A stretch of DNA of 64,000 nucleotides from Bacteroides sp. (GTDB lineage: Bacteria > Bacteroidota > Bacteroidia > Bacteroidales > Muribaculaceae). A program made the position numbers and the translations under genes. Shown in pieces: positions 58,951 through 64,000 of the stretch. Location of the stretch: positions 1-64,000 of the forward strand of contig JAAVCK010000010.1 of NCBI GenBank assembly GCA_014802325.1. Direction: 5' to 3'. Numbering within the stretch: position 1 is the stretch's first letter; the number at the start of each line of letters is the position of its first letter. Below the pieces are notes generated by a model, which was not told the origin of the DNA, did no database searches, and was given only the letters and a program-made list of their open reading frames with translations.

Positions 58951-60149
58951 CACGCCATATACTCCGTACGATCATATCAGCGTCTGCCACGGCTTTATTG
59001 CTCGCAGGATGCTCCGGACGTACTTCCCAAGCCGGAGAGGCCTCCGATGAGCACGGCCACAGCCATGAGGCTCAAGATGAAGTCCACATCACCCGCGCCC
59101 AGACCGATATAGTAGGCATACGGTTCGGCTCACCTGTTTACACCGAGATAGCCACCACGCTGAAGTGCTCGGGACGTCTGGCAGTGAATCCTGCTGCCGA
59201 CGCAGCTGTTACGCCGCTCATGCCGGGTGTAGTGACACGCATACTTGTCAAGGCCGGTCAGCACGTCAGCGCCGGTCAGCCCGTAGCCGAAATCGAAAAC
59301 ACCGAGGCCGTTGCCCTGCAGCAGCAGTATATCCAGGCCGTTGAACGCCTTGAACTGGCCAAGAAAGAACTCGTGCGTCAGCAGACTCTCGCCGACCAGG
59401 GAGCAGGCATAGCACGCAATCTCCACGCCGCTACAACGGACTGCTCAGTTGCCTCTACCGAGGTCTACGGTCTGGGCGTGAGGTTGCGCATGGCCGGAAT
59501 TGATCCGGCAAGCATTTCGGCCACATCTCTCTCCCGCACCATGACGGTGCACTCCCCTATCACCGGCACGGTAAGTTCGATCGACGTGACCACAGGCGCG
59601 TATGCCGACGGCACATCGCCCATTATGACAATACTTGACGCCTCGGGTGTGTATTGCATCGCCACCGTGTTTGAAAAAGACATTCCCCTCATAGCCACCG
59701 GCGAGACTGCCACGGTGACACTTCTCAATAATCCTGACACGGTAATTCCGGGCACAATAGCGGCGGTCAGCCCTATGATCGACCCGTCGACCAAGGCCGT
59801 GGAAGTGCGTATTGATCTTCATGACCTGCCTGCCGATACACGACTGCTCCCGGGCATGGGGGTCACGGCGCGCCTCAACACCGGCACTCAGTCACAACTC
59901 ACTCTCCCCACAGAGGCTTTCACTTCCGAAGGTGGCAAACACTATGTATTTGTAATCGAACACGAGGATGATGACGAACTGCACCTCGTAAAGACTGCCG
60001 TGACAACCGGCATAAGCGCCGACGGCCTTACCACTATCCTCCCCTCGCCCGACGGCTCGATGCCGGTAACTACTGACTCTAAAGTGGCCGTTGACGGTGC
60101 GTTTTACATCTCGTCGATGGCATCAGACCACGGCGAGCACAGTCACTGA
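58947..60149 (+). CDS. RND periplasmic adaptor (membrane-fusion protein), His-rich ends
   Basis: 400 aa. Lipobox LLAGC at the N-terminus, so lipid-anchored. The mature N-terminus is His-rich (DEHGHSHEAQDEVHI) and the C-terminus ends SDHGEHSH, features of metal-binding adaptors. Lipoyl/biotinyl half-motifs VLVKAGQHVSAGQPVAEIENTEA and HSPITGTVSSIDVTTGAYADG flank a helical hairpin. It links permease to TolC-like channel. The metal type remains open. Confidence 0.92.
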   Translation: MTRHILRTIISASATALLLAGCSGRTSQAGEASDEHGHSHEAQDEVHITRAQTDIVGIRFGSPVYTEIATTLKCSGRLAVNPAADAAVTPLMPGVVTRILVKAGQHVSAGQPVAEIENTEAVALQQQYIQAVERLELAKKELVRQQTLADQGAGIARNLHAATTDCSVASTEVYGLGVRLRMAGIDPASISATSLSRTMTVHSPITGTVSSIDVTTGAYADGTSPIMTILDASGVYCIATVFEKDIPLIATGETATVTLLNNPDTVIPGTIAAVSPMIDPSTKAVEVRIDLHDLPADTRLLPGMGVTARLNTGTQSQLTLPTEAFTSEGGKHYVFVIEHEDDDELHLVKTAVTTGISADGLTTILPSPDGSMPVTTDSKVAVDGAFYISSMASDHGEHSH

Positions 60150-60176
60150 CGCCCCTGCTTTTTCAGAATTGAAAAT

Positions 60177-60237
60177 TTAGGATGGAGAATTTAAAATCAT
60201 TCGGCACACCGGCCCGATTTTAAATTCTCCATCCTAA
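60177..60237. terminator. Bidirectional hairpin between convergent genes
   Basis: TTAGGATGGAGAATTT and its continuation AAAATC pair perfectly (22 bp) with the segment at 60216-60237 around a 17-nt loop. Tails are AAATTTTC on the minus side and AATTATTC on the plus side. Probably terminates the RND operon and the Lrp gene. Confidence 0.65.
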
Positions 60238-60238
60238 T

Positions 60239-60308
60239 TATTCATCCCTCACGGGCATGAATGAAAAAATTCTAAATTCTAAATGTTATTCATACCTCAC
60301 GGGCATGT
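60239..60308. repeat. Partial duplication of the 3' end of the Lrp gene
   Basis: ATTCATNCCTCACGGGCATG occurs at about 60240-60260 and again at about 60289-60308. The second is the actual end of the Lrp coding region (DMPVRYE stop); the first is outside it, separated by AT-rich ATTCTAAATTCTAAATG. Confidence 0.65.
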
Positions 60309-60747
60309 CGCGGTGTATCGACTCTTCGAGCGATATGAGGGTCTCGGTGCCCGTGACTCCGGGGATATTCTGGATATGAGAGTTGAGCAGCTCCATCAGG
60401 TGCTCATTGTCACGCGCATACACCTTTATCAGCATGGTGTAAGGGCCGGTGGTGAAATGACACTCCACCACTTCGGGTATCTTCTCAAATTCGGGTACGA
60501 CCTGACGGTACATACCGCCGCGCTCAAGATTCACGCCTATGTAAGTGCAAGTGCGATAGCCGAGCACCTTGGGATCGACAGTGTAGCCCGAACCCGTGAT
60601 AACGTCCACATCTATCATGCGCTGGATGCGCTGGTGAATGGCCGCACGCGATACACCGCACTCCTGCGCCACATCCTTTGAAGGGATGCGAGCATTGCGC
60701 ATGATTATCTCAAGTATTCTGCGGTCAAGATTATCTATTTTTTCCAT
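60286..60747 (-). CDS. Lrp/AsnC-family transcriptional regulator
   Basis: 153 aa from the ATG at 60747 (MEKIDNLDRRILEIIMRNAR). N-terminal HTH (DVAQECGVSRAAIHQRIQRM) followed by a RAM/AsnC ligand-binding domain (YTMLIKVYARDNEHLMELLN and GVTGTETLISLEESI). Such proteins sense amino acids as octamers. The track start 19 codons upstream gives a non-family extension. Convergent with the RND operon; target unknown. Confidence 0.92.
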   Translation of the reverse strand: MEKIDNLDRRILEIIMRNARIPSKDVAQECGVSRAAIHQRIQRMIDVDVITGSGYTVDPKVLGYRTCTYIGVNLERGGMYRQVVPEFEKIPEVVECHFTTGPYTMLIKVYARDNEHLMELLNSHIQNIPGVTGTETLISLEESIHRDMPVRYE

Positions 60748-60932
60748 TCTTGTTAGATTTTTCTGTATTTCCCTGCAAAAATACGTATTTTTTTGCATAT
60801 TCATAACAATTTGCCATAAAAATCAACCATTTTAACATTTCAAGCTATTTTCAGGTAATCTCACACCACCTGCGCGTGCTGACTCGAATTATTTTTTGAC
60901 TGATGCGTGGGAGATAAATGAGTATTTTGTTG

Positions 60933-60940
60933 TATCTTTG
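60933..60940 (+). promoter_or_regulatory. -7 box of pheT
   Basis: TATCTTTG 29 bp before the ATG; no standard -33. Confidence 0.5.
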
Positions 60941-60969
60941 TACTTTGAAATAAACTAATCTCCCATCCT

Positions 60970-63438
60970 ATGAATATTTCATATAAATGGCTTAAACAAT
61001 ACGTCAATCTTCCGCTGTCGGCCCACGAAGTGGCCGACGCTCTGACTTCGATCGGTCTGGAGACCGGCTCGGTAGAAGAGGTGGAGTCGATCCGCGGCGG
61101 ACTGAAAGGCATTGTAATAGGTAAGGTGCTCACCTGCGTGGAACATCCCAACAGCGATCACCTCCACATCACCACCGTAGATTTAGGCGACGGTCAGGCT
61201 ACACAGATAGTGTGCGGCGCTCCCAATGTGGCTGCCGGCCAGACAGTAGTAGTAGCCACCGTGGGCTGCACGCTCTACGATGGCGACAAGGAATTCAATA
61301 TCAAGAAATCCAAGATCCGCGGCGTGGAATCGTCGGGCATGATATGCGCCGAGGATGAAATAGGCATCGGCACGTCACACGACGGTATAATGGTGCTCCC
61401 CGACGGCGCCGCTGCTCCGGGCACTCCGGCCGCAGAATATTTCGGCATAGAGTCAGACTATGTGCTTGAAGTAGACCTCACACCCAACCGTATTGACGCC
61501 GCATCACACTACGGTGTGGCGCGCGACCTGGCTGCTTGGATGACCCGCCACGGATACACTCCCGACCTTCATCGCCCCGGTGTAGACGACTTCAAGGTGG
61601 AGAAACCCGAAGGCGGTATACCCGTAGAGGTGCGCAATTCCGAGGCCTGCATACGCTACTGCGGCGTAACGATCGAAGGCGTGAAAGTAGCCGAGTCGCC
61701 CGACTGGCTCAAAAACCGCCTGCTCACCATCGGCCTGCGTCCCATCAACAATATTGTCGATATCACCAACTATCTCCTGCACGCCACAGGTCAGCCCCTC
61801 CACTGCTTCGATACCACCAAAATCAAGGGTGGCAAGGTAGTGGTGGACACCGCGCACGCAGGCTCCAAATTCGTGACCCTCGACGGTGTGGAACGCACCC
61901 TCACCGATGCCGACCTGATGATATGCAATGCCGACGAACCTATGTGTATCGCCGGTGTGTTCGGTGGTCTTGACTCGGGTGTCACCGAGAGTGCCACCTC
62001 GGTATTCCTCGAAAGCGCATGCTTCCATCCTACGTGGGTGCGCAAGACAGCCCGCCGTCAGGGACTCAATACCGACGCATCGTTCCGCTTCGAGCGCGGA
62101 GTTGACCCCAACGGTTGCATGTATGTGCTCAAACTCGCCGCTCTGATGGTGAAAGAGCTTGCCGGAGGCACTGTCACCGGCCCTGTGACCGACTACTACC
62201 CCACTGTGGTCGAACCCGTGAAGGTAGAACTGACCTACGATTACATCAACGGCCTTATCGGCAAAGCCATCGAGCCTGACACCGTGGTGAAAATACTCGA
62301 AAGTCTTGAAATGGCGGTAATAGACCGCACCGACACCGGACTGACCGTGGCCGTGCCCACGTATCGCGTGGATGTCACCCGACCCTGTGACGTAGTGGAA
62401 GACCTGCTCCGCATCTATGGCTACAACAATGTGGAGATTTCCACCACACTCCACTCCTCGCTCTCGTTCAAGAGCCGTGAGGACGAAGACAATACGCTCC
62501 GCAACCTCGTGTCGGAACAGATGACCGCACGCGGATTCAACGAAATACTCAACAACTCGCTTACCGCCGAAGCCTACTATACCGAACTCAAGCAATATCC
62601 CGCCGATCACTGCGTGAAACTGCTCAACCCGCTGAGCAACGATCTCAACGTGATGCGTCAGACCCTCCTTTTCGGTGGTCTTGAATCCATAGCTCACAAC
62701 GTCAACCGCAAGGCCCCTGACCTGATGATGTATGAGTTTGGCAACGTGTATTTCTTCAATCCCGCCGCCGAATCCACCGCCGAGCGTCCGCTGACACCCT
62801 ACAGCGAGTCAGCTCGTCTGGCAGTGTGGATGACGGGGTCGATGAGTGCCGCCAACTGGGCACGCCCGGCATTGGAAGCAACATTCTTTGACCTCAAAGC
62901 CGTGGTGGCCAATATTTTCTCACGTCTCGGCATATCCGCTCAGAGCCTCAAATTCACCCGAGGCGAAAGCGACATTTACTCGGCTTCGCTCGACATAGCC
63001 ACCCGTTCGGGCAAACATCTCGGCTCGATGGGCATCGTATCGCCCTCGCTGCTGCGACGCATGGACATCAAGGTGCCCGTGGTCTACGCCGAACTCAACT
63101 GGCACGAACTCGTAACGCTGGCTCTCAAACACACCGTCAGCTTCACCGCACTCCCCAAGACCATGCCCGTGAAGCGCGACCTGGCTCTGCTGGTCGACAA
63201 TGCCGTGACATTTGAGCAGATTCAGACCATCGTGGCCGAAAGCGAGCGCAAACTGCTGCGCGACGTGGTGCTTTTCGACGTATACGAGGGTAAAAATCTC
63301 CCTGTCGGCAAGAAGTCTTACGCCATATCCATGACGCTTCAGGACTACGAAAAGACTCTCAACGACAAGGCCATCGACGCCGTGATGAACAAGATAATCA
63401 AGAATCTCACCACCCGTCTGGGTGTCGAACTACGATAA
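60970..63438 (+). CDS. pheT: Phenylalanine-tRNA ligase beta subunit
   Basis: 822 aa, standard length. Domain order is as expected: N-terminal tRNA-binding EMAP-like fold (VLTCVEHPNSDHLHITTVDLGDGQATQIVCGAPNVAAGQ), B3/B4 editing region with RYCGVTIEGVKVAESPDWL, B5 with YINGLIGK, catalytic-like core, and the C-terminal anticodon-binding FDX-ACB domain (LPKTMPVKRDLALLVD). pheS is not in the window. The next gene starts 39 bp downstream. Confidence 0.96.
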   Translation: MNISYKWLKQYVNLPLSAHEVADALTSIGLETGSVEEVESIRGGLKGIVIGKVLTCVEHPNSDHLHITTVDLGDGQATQIVCGAPNVAAGQTVVVATVGCTLYDGDKEFNIKKSKIRGVESSGMICAEDEIGIGTSHDGIMVLPDGAAAPGTPAAEYFGIESDYVLEVDLTPNRIDAASHYGVARDLAAWMTRHGYTPDLHRPGVDDFKVEKPEGGIPVEVRNSEACIRYCGVTIEGVKVAESPDWLKNRLLTIGLRPINNIVDITNYLLHATGQPLHCFDTTKIKGGKVVVDTAHAGSKFVTLDGVERTLTDADLMICNADEPMCIAGVFGGLDSGVTESATSVFLESACFHPTWVRKTARRQGLNTDASFRFERGVDPNGCMYVLKLAALMVKELAGGTVTGPVTDYYPTVVEPVKVELTYDYINGLIGKAIEPDTVVKILESLEMAVIDRTDTGLTVAVPTYRVDVTRPCDVVEDLLRIYGYNNVEISTTLHSSLSFKSREDEDNTLRNLVSEQMTARGFNEILNNSLTAEAYYTELKQYPADHCVKLLNPLSNDLNVMRQTLLFGGLESIAHNVNRKAPDLMMYEFGNVYFFNPAAESTAERPLTPYSESARLAVWMTGSMSAANWARPALEATFFDLKAVVANIFSRLGISAQSLKFTRGESDIYSASLDIATRSGKHLGSMGIVSPSLLRRMDIKVPVVYAELNWHELVTLALKHTVSFTALPKTMPVKRDLALLVDNAVTFEQIQTIVAESERKLLRDVVLFDVYEGKNLPVGKKSYAISMTLQDYEKTLNDKAIDAVMNKIIKNLTTRLGVELR

Positions 63439-63477
63439 CCGCCTACAAGAAAAATATCATACAATTAATACTTCACT

Positions 63478-64000
63478 ATGGGAAGAGCATTTGAATACCG
63501 TAAAGCCCGCAAGCTCAAACGCTGGGGCAACATGTCACGAACATTCACCCGCATCGGTAAGGAAATCACCATCGCCGCCAAGGCCGGCGGTCCGGATCCT
63601 TCTACCAACCCCCGTCTGCGCGCTCTCATGCAGAACGCCAAGGCTGCCAACATGCCCAAGGACACCGTGGAACGCGCCATCAAAAAGGCTACCGACAAGG
63701 ACGCCGGCGACTACAAGGAAATCGTATATGAAGGATACGGCCCCTTCGGCATCGCGATATTCGTAGAGGCTGCCACCGACAATAACACCCGCACCGTGGC
63801 CAACGTCCGCTCGTATTTCAACAAACACGGCGGCTCGCTCGGCACTCAGGGCTCACTCACTTTCCTCTTTGACCACAAGTCCGTATTCAAGATCAAACCC
63901 AAAGACGGCGTGAGCCTCGATGATCTCGAACTCGAACTCATTGACTACGGCGTAGACGAACTCGGCCACGATGAAGACGAGGAAGGCAACGAGCAGATCG
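63478..64000 (+). CDS. YebC/PmpR/TACO1 family protein, cut by the window end
   Basis: 174 codons visible, no stop before the edge, so absent from the ORF track. Begins MGRAFEYRKARKLKRWGNMS and contains FTRIGKEITIAAKAGGPDPSTNPRLR, NMPKDTVERAIKK and YEGYGPFGIAIFVEAATDNNTRT, the family's core. Described as a transcriptional regulator or a factor easing ribosome stalling. The start is the ATG at 63478 (the track ORF 63422-63766 is another frame). Confidence 0.95.
   Translation, partial: MGRAFEYRKARKLKRWGNMSRTFTRIGKEITIAAKAGGPDPSTNPRLRALMQNAKAANMPKDTVERAIKKATDKDAGDYKEIVYEGYGPFGIAIFVEAATDNNTRTVANVRSYFNKHGGSLGTQGSLTFLFDHKSVFKIKPKDGVSLDDLELELIDYGVDELGHDEDEEGNEQI

Noticed and set aside
61504-62697. 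397-aa minus-strand ORF inside pheT
   Set aside because: Shadow of pheT, His/Val-rich composition typical of reverse-complement reading of host codons.

Overview
The window looks like chromosome from a Bacteroidales bacterium, probably close to Muribaculaceae. The basis is the repeated Bacteroidota promoter signature (TTTG, about 19-20 bp, then TAnnTTTG) ahead of most transcription units, few Shine-Dalgarno sites, a DUF4270 lipoprotein, a two-component-propeller regulator, GH31 and GH95 hydrolases, a viroplasmin-type RNase H and SusC/D-free but glycan-oriented accessory genes. Core genes are visibly G+C-richer than several inserted islands. No database search was possible; family names come from recognised motifs.

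Layout. 1-8.5 kb (minus strand): a tRNA cluster Thr(TGT)-Tyr-Gly-Thr(GGT); an operon coaX / outer-membrane protein / lptC / CNNM-CorC protein; and a block wecC-wecG-wecB (UDP-ManNAcA synthesis and transfer) followed by a DivIC/FtsB-like protein and a small membrane protein. 8.5-21.3 kb: a lipoprotein facing the pta-ackA-ddh unit, galM / nucleotidyltransferase / galK / thioredoxin, a DUF805 protein, rpsA and an M13 peptidase. 21.3-24.5 kb is an AT-rich island: a rod-shaped structured RNA candidate, then a three-gene operon (TerB-like protein, four-TM coiled-coil protein, vWA-like lipoprotein), closed by a degenerate MITE-like repeat. 24.6-28.4 kb: GH31 hydrolase, rubrerythrin and YqgE, then the most complete MITE copy. 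29-30.8 kb: a second candidate structured RNA and an AAA ATPase/DUF4143 gene whose promoter sits among three regularly spaced palindromes. 30.8-36.3 kb: rnhA, ald, aroK, tRNA-CAT, a GT5-like protein, DUF4270 and tRNA-Thr(CGT). 36.4-43.8 kb: an unlisted 47-aa lipoprotein, an NSS transporter, frr-pyrH, a HEPN/MNT pair, an RluA-family enzyme and topA. 44-45.7 kb: a second ATPase/DUF4143 gene bracketed by direct copies of a palindromic array. 45.7-48 kb: a three-gene unit built around an apparently orphan phage-type major capsid protein, then a truncated MITE. 48.4-54.5 kb: a membrane-tethered AraC-type regulator divergent from a GH95 fucosidase, with shared repeats between them. 54.6-60.1 kb: a heavy-metal RND efflux operon. 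60.2 kb to the end: an Lrp/AsnC regulator, pheT and a truncated YebC-family gene.

The most unusual material is (i) the two ATPase genes embedded in self-specific palindrome arrays, (ii) the orphan capsid operon, (iii) the TerB / coiled-coil / vWA operon with its structured leader or ncRNA, and (iv) the hairpin-rich MITE family present in three copies.
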